Below are positions 7,991 through 17,021 of a stretch of 64,000 bases of DNA, in pieces. The DNA is taken from contig JBGAHD010000001.1 of NCBI GenBank assembly GCA_044226395.1, positions 62,001 to 126,000 on the forward strand. The letters run 5' to 3'. The DNA is from JBGAHD01 sp044226395 (GTDB lineage Bacteria; Pseudomonadota; Gammaproteobacteria; Xanthomonadales; Ahniellaceae). The notes beneath the pieces were generated by a model, which was not told the origin of the DNA, made no database searches, and was given only the letters and a program-made list of their open reading frames with translations. Both the position numbers and the translations under genes were made by a program. Each line of letters opens with the position of its first letter. Position 1 is the stretch's first letter.

Positions 7991-10075
7991 GTGAACAGCA
8001 GTGATGCCCGCGCGCGCGCCGCCGCCGGACCCGGCGACGATGCACGCGCTCAGCTCGAACAGGCCTTGATGCACGCCGAGCGTCTGCTCGCGCGCGATCC
8101 GGATCTGGCCCTGGCCCAGGTCGTGGAAATCCTGCGCGTGGTGCCGAACGAACCGCGTGCGCTGCACCTGTTGGGCGAAGCCGAGATGGCGCGCGGCCAA
8201 TTCGAGCGCGCCTGCGGCGTGCTGCAACTGCTGGTCGCGCAGCACCCGCACGCGGCGCGCGCGCACCTGAGCCTGGGCCGCGCCCTGGCCCGCGCGGGTC
8301 ACGGCGAGGCGGCGATCCAGGCGCTGCGCCGTGCCGCGCATCTGAAGGCTGATTTGCCGGGCGTGTGGCTGGCGCTCGGCGATCATTTGGCCGCGATCGG
8401 CGATCAGGCCGGCGCCGAAGAGGCCTATGCCAAGCACGTGCGCCATTCGACGCGCGACCCGCGTCTGGTTCAGGCCGCGATCGCGCTGGCCGATAACGAG
8501 ATTCCCACGGCCGAGCGCCTGCTGCGCGAGCACCTCAAGCAAGCGCCCACCGACGTGGCCGCGATTCGCATGCTGGCCGAAGTCGCCGCGCGTCTCGCGC
8601 GTCACGACGACGCCGAAGTCTTGCTGGCGCGTTGCCTGCAACTCGCGCCCGATTTCCACGAGGCGCGCCAGAACTACGCCCTGGTGCTGCACCGGGCCAA
8701 CAAGCCCGAGCGCGCGCTCGCCGAGATCGAGCCCTTGCTCGCGCGCGACCCCAGCAACCCCAGCACGCGCAACCTCAAAGCCGTGCTGTTGTGTCGCATC
8801 GGCGATTACGAGCCGGCATTGAAACTCTACGCCGGCATCCTCGAGGAATACCCGAATCAGGCCAAGATCTGGTTGAGCTACGGGCATGCGCTCAAGACCG
8901 CCGGCCATGGCGAACGGGCGGTCGAGGCCTATCGTCGCTGCATCGCGCTGGAGCCGAGCTTTGGCGAGGCGTGGTGGAGCCTGGCCAATCTCAAGACCTA
9001 TCGCTTCAGCGCTGAAGACATCGCCACGCTGCGCGAGCGCTTGAACGAGCCTAAGCTCAGCGACGAGGACCGCCTGCATTTCGATTTCGCGCTGGGCAAG
9101 GCGCTCGAGGACGCGCGCGAGTACGCCGATGCCTTCGCGCACTACGACGCGGCCAATCGCTTGCGGCGCGAGCTGGTGCCCTATAGCGCCGATGACAACA
9201 GCGCGCGCATGCGGCGCGCGCGGGCCTTGTTCGACGAAGAATTTTTCCATCAGCGCCGCGGCTTTGGCGCGCCCGATCGCGATCCGATCTTCGTGGTCGG
9301 TCTGCCGCGTTCGGGCTCGACCTTGGTCGAGCAGATTCTCGCCAGTCACTCGGCGGTCGAAGGCACGATGGAACTGCCCGAGATCATCTCGATCGCGCGC
9401 GGCCTGCGCGGCGCGGCCGAGACCGCGCGCGGCACGCCGTATTTCGAGGCGCTGGCACGCACTGATGCCGAGCACTGCCGGCAATTGGGCGAACGTTACA
9501 TCGAGCACACGCGCATTCAGCGACGCACGGCCGCGCCGCGCTTCGTCGACAAGATGCCGAACAACTTCGCGCACATCGCGCTGATTCATTCGATCCTGCC
9601 CAACGCGCGCATCGTCGATGTGCGCCGGCACCCGATGGCCTGCTGCTGGAGTGGCTTCAAGCAGCACTTCGCGCGCGGTCAGAATTTCAGTTACAGCCTC
9701 ACCGACCTGGGCCGCTACTACGCCGACTACGTCGCGCTGATGGCGCACTACGACCGCGTGCTGCCCGGGCGCGTGCATCGCGTGATCTACGAAGACCTGG
9801 TCGCCGACACCGAGAACCAAGTCCGCGCCTTGCTCGACTACTGCGAGCTGCCGTTCGAGGAAGGCTGCCTGCGCTTTCACGAGAACGCGCGGCCCGTGCG
9901 CACGGCCAGTTCCGAACAGGTGCGTCGGCCGATCAATCGCGACGGCATCGATCAATGGCGGCATTTCGAACCGTGGCTCGGGCCCTTGCGCTCGGCTCTG
10001 GGTCGGGTGCTGGACACTTACCCCGCGGCGCCGGAATACGTGGGCGACGCCGCGGACTTTCGCTCCGAGACGTAA
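7991..10075 (+). CDS. TPR-repeat sulfotransferase
   Basis: 694 residues from a GTG start. Residues about 10-390 are tandem tetratricopeptide repeats (patterns such as PRALHLLGEAEMARGQ and NYALVLHRANKPERAL). The C-terminal third is a sulfotransferase: DPIFVVGLPRSGSTLVEQIL is the 5'-phosphosulfate loop that binds PAPS, and VDVRRHPMACCWS is the 3'-phosphate region. No signal peptide, so cytoplasmic. The family is common in Xanthomonadales but its acceptor is undefined. It sits 22 bases ahead of a TonB-dependent receptor gene and is probably co-transcribed with it; the pairing hints that the sulfated product relates to a substrate or surface component handled by the receptor. Confidence 0.9.
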   Translation: MNSSDARARAAAGPGDDARAQLEQALMHAERLLARDPDLALAQVVEILRVVPNEPRALHLLGEAEMARGQFERACGVLQLLVAQHPHAARAHLSLGRALARAGHGEAAIQALRRAAHLKADLPGVWLALGDHLAAIGDQAGAEEAYAKHVRHSTRDPRLVQAAIALADNEIPTAERLLREHLKQAPTDVAAIRMLAEVAARLARHDDAEVLLARCLQLAPDFHEARQNYALVLHRANKPERALAEIEPLLARDPSNPSTRNLKAVLLCRIGDYEPALKLYAGILEEYPNQAKIWLSYGHALKTAGHGERAVEAYRRCIALEPSFGEAWWSLANLKTYRFSAEDIATLRERLNEPKLSDEDRLHFDFALGKALEDAREYADAFAHYDAANRLRRELVPYSADDNSARMRRARALFDEEFFHQRRGFGAPDRDPIFVVGLPRSGSTLVEQILASHSAVEGTMELPEIISIARGLRGAAETARGTPYFEALARTDAEHCRQLGERYIEHTRIQRRTAAPRFVDKMPNNFAHIALIHSILPNARIVDVRRHPMACCWSGFKQHFARGQNFSYSLTDLGRYYADYVALMAHYDRVLPGRVHRVIYEDLVADTENQVRALLDYCELPFEEGCLRFHENARPVRTASSEQVRRPINRDGIDQWRHFEPWLGPLRSALGRVLDTYPAAPEYVGDAADFRSET

Positions 10076-10097
10076 AAAAACCAGAGAGGACACCCGC

Positions 10098-12494
10098 ATG
10101 CGATCACGCGATCTTGCAAGACCCGCTACACGACCGCGATCAAGGATGACGCGCCTGCCCTTGGCCATGGCGATTCAGATGGTGCTCGGCGCCAGCGCGT
10201 TCGCCCAGGCCGAACCCGCCGCCGAGGAGCCGAGCCAGGCCGACAAGGCCCCCGCGCTCGAGGCGATCAACGTCACCGCGCAAAAGCGCGAGGAAAACCT
10301 GCAGGAAGTGCCGATCAGCATCCAGGTGCTCGACGACACCAAGCTCAAGGAACTGTTCGTCGCCGATTTCGACGACTACGCCAAGTACCTGCCCAGCGTC
10401 TCGTTCCAGTCGGCGGCGCCAGGCTTCGTGCAGGTGTACATGCGCGGCGTGGCCAGCGGTGGCGATGGCAATCACTCCGGTCCGCTGCCCAGCGTCGGTA
10501 TCTATCTCGACGAGCAGCCGATCACCACGATTCAGGGCGCGCTCGATCTGCACATTTACGACATCGCGCGCGTCGAGTCGCTGTCGGGTCCGCAGGGCAC
10601 GCTGTATGGCGCCAGCTCGCAGGCCGGCACGATCCGCATCATCACCAATAAGCCCGACCCGACCGGCTTCGCCGCCGGCTACACGATCGAGGGCAACACG
10701 GTCGATCATGGCGGCGCGGGCTACGTGACCGAGGGCTTCGCCAACTTCCCGCTGGCCGAGAACATGGCCGTGCGCGTGGTCGGCTGGAAGAAGAAGGACG
10801 CGGGCTACATCGACAATGTCTTCGGCGAGCGAACCTATCCGACCTCGGGCATCACGATCGACAACGCCGATCGCGCCAAGGACAACTACAACGACGTCGA
10901 CACCTACGGCGCGCGCGCCGCGCTGCAGATCGACCTCGACAGCGGCTGGTCGTTCACGCCCACCATCATGGGCCAGCGCCAGGACGCCAATGGCAGCTTC
11001 GGCTATGACGAGGACATCGGTGATCTGGAACTGACGCACTTCTATCCCGAACAATCCGAGGACCGCTGGCATCAGGCGGCGCTGACGATCAAGGGCAAGG
11101 TCGGCAATTTTGATTTGACCTATGCCTTCGCGCATCTCAAGCGCGATGTCGACGTGGATTCGGACTACAACGACTACGCCTTCTGGTACGACACGCTGTT
11201 TGGTTACGGCACGTACTTCGTCAACGACGATGGCGACTTGATCAACCCCGCGCAGTACATCCAAGGCAAGGACGGCTACACCAAGCGCAGTCACGAACTG
11301 CGTCTGTCCTCGCCGTCGGACGAGCGTCTGCGCGTGGTCGGTGGCTTGTTCTGGCAGCAGCAGAACCACGAGATTCTGCAGCGTTACAAGATCGACGATC
11401 TGGCCGACGAGTTGTCCGTCACCGGCTGGCCCGACACGATCTGGCTGACGCGCCAGACGCGTCGCGATCACGACGAGGCGGTGTTCGGCGAGTTGTCGTT
11501 CGACATCACCGATCAGCTGACCGCGACCGGCGGCTTTCGCCACTTCCGCGCGCGCAATAGCCTGGAAGGTTTCTTTGGTTTCAGCGAGGGCTATAGCGGC
11601 TCGACCGGCGAGTCGCAGTGCTTCGACGACGTGCCGTTCAAGGGCGCGCCGTGCACCAACCTCGACAAGACCACGCGCGACAGCGGCACGCTGGGTCGCT
11701 TGAATCTGACCTATCAGATCAACGATGACGTGATGATCTACGGCACGTGGTCGGAAGGCTTCCGTCCCGGCGGCATCAATCGCCGCGGTTCGCTGCCGCC
11801 GTACAAGTCCGACTACTTGACCAACTACGAGTTCGGCTGGAAGACCATGTGGGCGGACAACCGCTTCATGTTCAACGGCGCCGTGTTCTCGGAGAAGTGG
11901 AAGGACTTCCAGTTCGCGCTGCTGGGCGCCAATGGTCTGACCGAGATCAAGAACGCCAACCAGGCGCGCATCAACGGTCTGGAACTGGACGCGAGCTGGG
12001 CGGCCACTTACAACTTGACCCTGACCGCGGGCGTCGCGTTCTACGACGCCAAGCTGACCGAGAACTACTGCGGCTTCACCGACGAGGACGGCAACCCCGT
12101 CACCGTCTGCGACGACCCGCAGGCGCCCGATGGCACGCAGTTGCCGGTGACGGCCAAGTTCAAGGGCAATGTGACCGCGCGCTACAACTTCGATCTGCAC
12201 GGCTTCGATTCGTATCTTCAGGGCGCTTGGATCCACGAGGGCAAGCGCACCTCGGATCTGCGCCTGGCGGAGCGGGCGATCATCGGCGATCTGGGCGCGT
12301 ACGACTTGCTGGATCTCTCGGCTGGCTTCGGTCGCGACAACTGGAAGGTCGAGCTGTACGTCGAGAACGCCACGGACGAGCGCGCGGAGCTGTATCGCTT
12401 CGCGCAGTGCGCCGAGGCGGTGTGCGGCGAGCAGGCCTACACGGTAACGGCGCAACCGCGCACGTTCGGCGTGAGGTTCTCGCAGGAGTTCTAA
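10098..12494 (+). CDS. TonB-dependent outer-membrane receptor
   Basis: 798 residues. ATG chosen for the AGAGAGGA ribosome site 7 bases upstream. A signal peptide follows a basic N-terminus (cleavage near ASAFAQA). The plug domain begins at INVTAQKREENLQEVPISI and contains VESLSGPQGTLYGASSQAGTI, typical of TonB plugs; the rest is a 22-strand-type barrel rich in aromatic strands ending in F (RFSQEF). It imports a bulky ligand across the outer membrane using the TonB-ExbBD complex. The ligand is unknown; the length and the LQEVPISI signature fit the large family of iron-complex or secondary-metabolite receptors. Followed by a strong terminator. Confidence 0.95.
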   Translation: MRSRDLARPATRPRSRMTRLPLAMAIQMVLGASAFAQAEPAAEEPSQADKAPALEAINVTAQKREENLQEVPISIQVLDDTKLKELFVADFDDYAKYLPSVSFQSAAPGFVQVYMRGVASGGDGNHSGPLPSVGIYLDEQPITTIQGALDLHIYDIARVESLSGPQGTLYGASSQAGTIRIITNKPDPTGFAAGYTIEGNTVDHGGAGYVTEGFANFPLAENMAVRVVGWKKKDAGYIDNVFGERTYPTSGITIDNADRAKDNYNDVDTYGARAALQIDLDSGWSFTPTIMGQRQDANGSFGYDEDIGDLELTHFYPEQSEDRWHQAALTIKGKVGNFDLTYAFAHLKRDVDVDSDYNDYAFWYDTLFGYGTYFVNDDGDLINPAQYIQGKDGYTKRSHELRLSSPSDERLRVVGGLFWQQQNHEILQRYKIDDLADELSVTGWPDTIWLTRQTRRDHDEAVFGELSFDITDQLTATGGFRHFRARNSLEGFFGFSEGYSGSTGESQCFDDVPFKGAPCTNLDKTTRDSGTLGRLNLTYQINDDVMIYGTWSEGFRPGGINRRGSLPPYKSDYLTNYEFGWKTMWADNRFMFNGAVFSEKWKDFQFALLGANGLTEIKNANQARINGLELDASWAATYNLTLTAGVAFYDAKLTENYCGFTDEDGNPVTVCDDPQAPDGTQLPVTAKFKGNVTARYNFDLHGFDSYLQGAWIHEGKRTSDLRLAERAIIGDLGAYDLLDLSAGFGRDNWKVELYVENATDERAELYRFAQCAEAVCGEQAYTVTAQPRTFGVRFSQEF

Positions 12495-12537
12495 TCCTGC
12501 GAGGGGGCCGGTGGTCGAGGCACCCCGAGTAAAGAAG

Positions 12538-12568
12538 GCGCCGCGAGTTTTCGCGGCGCTTTTTTTTT
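12538..12568 (+). terminator. Rho-independent terminator after the TonB receptor
   Basis: Nine-base perfect stem GCGCCGCGA / TCGCGGCGC (12538-12546 and 12551-12559) with a GTTT loop, followed by nine Ts (12560-12568). Confidence 0.95.
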
Positions 12569-12900
12569 GGAAAGTTGGACGTGCGCGAGATGGCGCGGAC
12601 GGGCGGCAATGATCGTTCTTGATCAGCAACCGCGTCTTTTCTTGGCGGGGGGCTGACAGGGTTCGGCCGTTTCTTACACATTTTGAATGCGCGGCGGTGT
12701 TCAATAGCGCCCGCGCGGACCGAGCCGACGTCCAGGCCTGGGGCCGCGCCTGTCGCGCCGAGTGCAGTTCGTCGTAGTGATCATGGGAAGCGAGCCGCGA
12801 TGCCCGCCGCGAAATCGATCGGGCGACGCGCGCTCATCGGCGCGAGCGTTTGACGCAAGGGACCCGAAAAAGCGCGCCGCTGGCGCGTACAGGAGGCGGG
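12569..12900. other. Gene-free stretch ahead of the M14-like lipoprotein gene
   Basis: About 330 bases after the receptor terminator with no supportable gene. It must hold the promoter of the next gene; I see only the AGGAGG ribosome site at about 12891-12897 and no clear promoter hexamers. Confidence 0.4.
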
Positions 12901-13947
12901 ATGAATTCAGGATTCTTGGGCGAGCGCGCGCGTTCGCCCTGGCGTGGCGTGGCGCTGGTGGCGGCGAGTCTGGTCTTGAGCGCGTGCGACGCGCCGGGCC
13001 AGAACTTGGCGCTGGTGTCGACGTCGGTCGCGGCCGCGGAGCCGGCGTCAGGCGAGGAGTTTCTGGCCGATGGTCGACTGTCGCAGACGAAGTTGCTGGG
13101 ACAGGTCGCCAACACGCTCGACGAGGGCTGGGTCGAAGAGAACGTCTTCGTCTATCCGGGCGCGCCGGATCTGGCCATTCGCGCGTGGCGCACGCGTCAC
13201 ACGGGTCCCGCGCTGTGGTTGATCGCGGGCGTGCACGGCGAGGAGCCGGCTGGCCCGAACGCGATCGCGCGACAGCTCGCCGTCATCCGCAAGCTCGCGG
13301 CGAGCGGCGTGCCGATGGTCGTGATTCCGTTGGCCAATCCGCGCGGCTATCGTCAGGGCTGGCGCTATCCCAACACCGCCGATCGCGATTGGCGCAGTGG
13401 CGGCTACAGCGTCGGCGATTCCGAGGCCCTGCTGCCCGATCTCTCCAATGATCAAGTGGCGCGCGCGACCAACGCGCCGGGGCCGGAGACGCGCGCCTTC
13501 ACGCGCTACGTGCTCGCCACCACCAAGGCCTATCCGCCGCGACTCGTGCTCGACCTGCACGAAGACGAGCAATCGACCGAAGGCGGCTACATCTATTCGC
13601 AGGGCGAGCACGCCGACGGCAATCCGGTGAGCGACGAAGTGGTGCGGCTGCTGCAATCATCCGGCATTCCGCTGCGCTTGAGCGGCAAGACGCGCTTTGG
13701 CGAACCCATTGTCAAGGGCGTGATCAGTCGCGACGATCAGGGCGCGCCGATCCGCGACGGCTCGATCGATGAGTTGCTGGCGGCGCCACGCGTGGTGGTC
13801 GATGGCGTGGTCAGCGCGGGTCCGTCGGGGCGCACGGTGATCGTGGTCGAGACGCCGGCCTTCGCCGGTTCGCGCTTCGAGCAGCGCGTGAGTGCGCAGG
13901 CGGCCGTGGTGAGCAAGCTCGCGCGCTTGTGGAAGTTGCAGGGCTGA
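12901..13947 (+). CDS. M14-type zinc carboxypeptidase/amidase lipoprotein
   Basis: 348 residues from the ATG behind an AGGAGG site. A lipobox LSAC (Cys29) marks a lipoprotein. The metallopeptidase motif HxxE is in GVHGEEPAGP (H112, E115), the third zinc ligand is the His in LDLHEDE, and a catalytic Glu is in VVETPAF close to the C-terminus. The pattern fits the M14/aspartoacylase-succinylglutamate desuccinylase clan, including murein-peptide amidase MpaA-like enzymes, so cleavage of peptidoglycan peptides or N-acyl amino acids at the cell envelope is possible. It appears to be a single-gene unit. Confidence 0.8.
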   Translation: MNSGFLGERARSPWRGVALVAASLVLSACDAPGQNLALVSTSVAAAEPASGEEFLADGRLSQTKLLGQVANTLDEGWVEENVFVYPGAPDLAIRAWRTRHTGPALWLIAGVHGEEPAGPNAIARQLAVIRKLAASGVPMVVIPLANPRGYRQGWRYPNTADRDWRSGGYSVGDSEALLPDLSNDQVARATNAPGPETRAFTRYVLATTKAYPPRLVLDLHEDEQSTEGGYIYSQGEHADGNPVSDEVVRLLQSSGIPLRLSGKTRFGEPIVKGVISRDDQGAPIRDGSIDELLAAPRVVVDGVVSAGPSGRTVIVVETPAFAGSRFEQRVSAQAAVVSKLARLWKLQG

Positions 13948-14091
13948 TGCGCGAGCGTTCGGCGCGCGGATGAATGTCGCGAGCGCCGGGTTGATCGATC
14001 GTTCGTTCGTGGTGTCGTCAATTCGTGGAAGCGTCTCGGCGACCAAGGCGGCGACGCTAACACGCATCGCCGCTGGGCCCGCGCCGTGCGC

Positions 14092-14703
14092 TCAGGAATT
14101 CGCGCAAGCCAGATTCAACTGATCCTGTAGCCGTCGCCGCTCATCGAAGCCCATGCGATTGCCGCGTTCGCGATACGCCTTCTCGCGGGCGTCGCGCGCT
14201 TGCGCGCAGGGGTCGGCGGAGGCGCGTGACGCGGGGCGTTCGCTCGCGCGCATCTTCGCCGCATCGCGCGTGGATTTCGGGGGCGAGCCACCGAGACTCG
14301 CGGGCAAGTTCGCATGCGACTGACGTTCCCAGGTGGCGATGCGGCGCGCTTCATCGCGTTGCGCGGGCGTCGGCTTGCGCGAGGGTGGGGCCTCGTCGAG
14401 TGTGAGCACGCGCATGCGCGATTCGTCGGCGCAGGGCTTGTCGGCATAGACGATGGGCCCGTCGCCATTCGCGCATCGATAGACGTCGCGCGCTTGCGCG
14501 CCATGCAGGCTGGTGAGGACGGCCAGCAGCAGGGTCAGCAGCCACAGGCCGCGCAGGCGCCTTCGGGCTCGGCGCTCGCGCAGGCGTCGCGCGTCGCGCC
14601 AACGCAGCACGCAACGCGTGCGGGAATCGATGATCAGGGCGGGGCGCGTCCGCGAAGACACGCGGCGGCGGAGTAAGCGGCGGGAGACGTTCATCGTCGG
14701 CAT
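14092..14703 (-). CDS. DUF4124-domain protein with membrane anchor or signal
   Basis: 203 residues. The first 50 are strikingly arginine-rich, then comes one hydrophobic segment GLWLLTLLLAVLTSLHGAQA (about 50-70), then DUF4124: DVYRCANGDGPIVYADKPC. The remainder is polar, helical and charged with an Arg/Glu-rich end. DUF4124 proteins are widespread small envelope proteins of unknown function in Gammaproteobacteria. A start three codons later (MNVSRR) is equally possible. No partner gene is obvious. Confidence 0.75.
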   Translation of the reverse strand: MPTMNVSRRLLRRRVSSRTRPALIIDSRTRCVLRWRDARRLRERRARRRLRGLWLLTLLLAVLTSLHGAQARDVYRCANGDGPIVYADKPCADESRMRVLTLDEAPPSRKPTPAQRDEARRIATWERQSHANLPASLGGSPPKSTRDAAKMRASERPASRASADPCAQARDAREKAYRERGNRMGFDERRRLQDQLNLACANS

Positions 14704-14826
14704 CCTTGCTGTCGATGACGAAAGCCTACGAAGACGGGCGGCGCCGGCCCAGGGCAGGACGCCGCTGGCGTTTGTCAGAAGGCGCCGCGACGCGCTGTCA
14801 GCGTCGCGCGCGCCCGAACGCGAAGG

Positions 14827-15972
14827 CTAGGCCTTTGCCTCGTGCCACAGCTTCAGCAGTTCCGCCTCGCGTTCGGCGGTAAGACCCGCGCCGAGCTTGG
14901 CCTGGCGTTCGGCCGGCTGCGTCGCGAACCAGCTCAACGTGTCCTGCGTGGTGGTGGCCAAACTGCGGAAGGTCAGCCCGGTCTTGAGCGCGCGATCGAT
15001 GCTGATGCGCGCGAAGCCCGCGCTGTCGCCCACCGCCGGTACCCACACGGGCATGTCGCCCCAGGGCGAGACCTTGTTCTTCTCCAGGAAATCGAGCGAG
15101 GCCCAGGTCAGTCGCGCGCCGGCCGTGGTGCTGGCGCGAATGCCGTGCAGCATCGCGGCCATGCTCAATTCGTAATTCGGTCCCGTGGCGTTGAAGGTGC
15201 CGAGCGTGCGCGACTCGGCCAGTCGGATGATCCACTCGGCCAGATCGCGCGCGTCGATGAACTGCACCGGGTCGCTGCCGTCGCCCGGCGCAAGCACTTC
15301 ACCGCCACGCGCCAAGCGCACCGGCCAATAGGTAAAACGATCGGTCTGATCGCCGGGGCCCACGATCAGGCCGGGGCGCACGATGGTGACCTTGTCCTTG
15401 AAATGGGTCAGGGCTTCCTTCTCGCTCAGCGCCTTCAACGGCCCATACAACTGGCCGATGTTGGCGCGCAGCGAGTCCTGCGTTTCAGCCATCGCGTCCT
15501 TGCCGGTGTAGGGCGCGAGCGCGCCGGACTCGTCCATGTTCGGCTGACTGTTGTCGGCATACACCGAAATGGTCGAAATGAAGATGTAGTGCTTGACCCG
15601 CTTGGCGAGCTTGCGCCCGGCGTCGCGCACCCAGAAGGGCAGGCTGGTGGGCACGTCGATGCAGACATCCCATTCGCCCTCATCGAGCGAGGTCAGGTCG
15701 CCCGTGTTGCGGTCGCCCGTGCGCTCGTCGACTTCGGCCGGCCATTCCTGCGGGTGGCGGCCCCGATTGAAGGTCGTGACGTGATGCCCGCGCGACAGGG
15801 CATAGCGCACCTGATGCGGGCCGGTGAAGCCGGTGCCGCCCAGGATCAGGATTCGCAGTTTCTTGCCCGGCGCCGGGCCGTCGCCGGCCTTGGCCTGGCC
15901 CGCGGTGCCCAACAAACCGGCCATGCCGGCCAGGGCCGACAGTTTGATCAAGTCGCGACGCGTGCTGCCCAT
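14827..15972 (-). CDS. Tat-signal NAD-dependent epimerase/dehydratase-like protein
   Basis: 381 residues, starting at the ATG with GGAGAG upstream. STRRDLIKLSALAGMAGLLG (3-22) is a twin-arginine signal, so export in folded form is predicted. The body is an extended short-chain dehydrogenase: ILILGGTGFTGP (Rossmann glycine loop, 41-52), a TFNRG cofactor-selectivity region, ISTISVYAD, and a YxxxK pair in LYGPLKAL. Similar proteins are annotated as epimerases, but a Tat signal on a nucleotide-binding dehydrogenase implies the cofactor is loaded before export. The substrate is unknown and the gene stands alone. Confidence 0.82.
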   Translation of the reverse strand: MGSTRRDLIKLSALAGMAGLLGTAGQAKAGDGPAPGKKLRILILGGTGFTGPHQVRYALSRGHHVTTFNRGRHPQEWPAEVDERTGDRNTGDLTSLDEGEWDVCIDVPTSLPFWVRDAGRKLAKRVKHYIFISTISVYADNSQPNMDESGALAPYTGKDAMAETQDSLRANIGQLYGPLKALSEKEALTHFKDKVTIVRPGLIVGPGDQTDRFTYWPVRLARGGEVLAPGDGSDPVQFIDARDLAEWIIRLAESRTLGTFNATGPNYELSMAAMLHGIRASTTAGARLTWASLDFLEKNKVSPWGDMPVWVPAVGDSAGFARISIDRALKTGLTFRSLATTTQDTLSWFATQPAERQAKLGAGLTAEREAELLKLWHEAKA

Positions 15973-16285
15973 GGCGCTCTCCCGTGCGGATGTGTCCCCG
16001 AGTCTAGGCAGGCCGGCGGACTCGGGCACTGGGTCGGAAGTCAGGGGCGGGCGGAGTGCCTGTAAGCAGCCCTGACGAACGTTGTCAAGCCAGATGTTCG
16101 CCTTCGGCGCGGGAACCTGCTATGGTGCGCGCGCTGAGTTTGCTCGGTCACAATGTTTCGTGACTTGAGAAGCGGATCCAAGATCAGCTTCATCGTGCCA
16201 CTGACGTTCCCTGGCAGCATCAGTAAGCCGGCCTTTCTCGGTATGGGAAAGGCCTATTTGTGTTCCAAATTTAGGAGTTGTTGTC
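15973..16285. other. Intergenic region with cold-shock leader hairpin
   Basis: 313 gene-free bases between the Tat-dehydrogenase start and the cold-shock gene. The right part is AT-richer than its surroundings and probably holds the csp promoter and a long 5' leader. The leader contains the stem GGCCTTTC (16230-16237) / GAAAGGCC (16247-16254), which fits the structured 5' UTRs typical of cspA genes, and the TAGGAG ribosome site (16272-16277). Confidence 0.5.
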
Positions 16286-16495
16286 ATGTCGGATCGTCAG
16301 ATCGGCACCGTCAAGTGGTTCAACGAGGCCAAGGGCTTCGGTTTCATCAGCCGCGAAAACGGCCCCGATGTGTTCGTGCACTTCCGCGCCATCACCGGCC
16401 GCGGCTTCAAGACGCTGCAGGAAGGCCAGAAGGTCAGCTTCCGCGTCGTGCAGGGCCAGAAGGGTCTGCAGGCTGAGGAAGTGCAGGCCGCCTGA
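16286..16495 (+). CDS. Cold-shock protein (CspA family)
   Basis: 69 residues, the usual length for a single cold-shock domain. RNP1 KGFGFI and RNP2 DVFVHF are intact and GTVKWFNEAKGFGF is the family signature. It binds single-stranded RNA and DNA and acts as an RNA chaperone. ATG with TAGGAG 8 bases upstream; a structured leader lies ahead and a terminator follows. A second family member is at 44358-44573. Confidence 0.97.
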   Translation: MSDRQIGTVKWFNEAKGFGFISRENGPDVFVHFRAITGRGFKTLQEGQKVSFRVVQGQKGLQAEEVQAA

Positions 16496-16520
16496 GCGCG
16501 CCTGACACGATGCCATCGAA

Positions 16521-16552
16521 GCCGGGCGACGCAAGTCGTCCGGCTTTTTTTT
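16521..16552 (+). terminator. Rho-independent terminator of the cold-shock gene
   Basis: Stem GCCGGGCGAC (16521-16530) with GTCGTCCGGC (16535-16544), one G-T pair, GCAA tetraloop, then eight Ts. Confidence 0.93.
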
Positions 16553-16639
16553 GTTCGCGATTTGGGAATCGTCGATTCGACTCGGCGATGGCGAGGCCTT
16601 TTTGCGCGTGATGGCGTGGGCGTGCGATCGCGTGATCTT

Positions 16640-16679
16640 GGGATCGCGGGATCGCGGGATCGCGGGATCGCGGGATCGC
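16640..16679. repeat. Five perfect tandem copies of GGGATCGC
   Basis: The 8-base unit GGGATCGC is repeated five times head to tail without a mismatch. Units contain GATC. No spacer structure, so not CRISPR; slippage-prone simple repeat. Confidence 0.95.
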
Positions 16680-16833
16680 GACGTCGCGCGGTAGCGAGAG
16701 CCTGTTGCGCATAGATGCATAGGCGCATAGGCGCGTAAGCACGAAAGAGCGTGAGCGCGAACGCGGACGATCTCGCGGTCACGCGATGGCGACACCCACC
16801 ACCGAGCGACCTTCGCGCCAGGCCGGAAACGAA

Positions 16834-16866
16834 ACGGCCCGCGGCGCTAGTCGCGCCGCGGGCCGT
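16834..16866. other. Large perfect inverted repeat (hairpin)
   Basis: ACGGCCCGCGGCGC (16834-16847) pairs perfectly with GCGCCGCGGGCCGT (16853-16866), 14 bp, five-base loop TAGTC. No T-tract on the plus strand; on the minus strand it is followed by TTTCGTTTCC, so a minus-strand terminator is possible although no gene ends there. Confidence 0.85.
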
Positions 16867-17008
16867 CCGACCTCCCCACAACCGTCGCGTCTGGTGCGAG
16901 ACGCCACGTCTTCCCCACGAAGACCGTCCCTCGCGGCGAACCGCGAAGCAGGCCCCTATCATCGGCGTTTTCGCGCCCGATGCACGTCGCGGTGCAGCGG
17001 CCCGATCG

Positions 17009-17021
17009 TAAGAATCGCTTA
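17009..17021. promoter_or_regulatory. TAAGAATCGCTTA box (possible XRE operator, distant copy)
   Basis: Identical to the central box beside the XRE regulator gene (27044-27056): TAAG-N5-CTTA. About 20 bases downstream is a related GTAAGCGTTTAC palindrome (17033-17044). No gene starts immediately next to it, so its target is unclear. Confidence 0.5.

Noticed and set aside
16640..16679. Possible CRISPR-like array
   Set aside because: Direct octamer repeats with no spacers and no cas genes.
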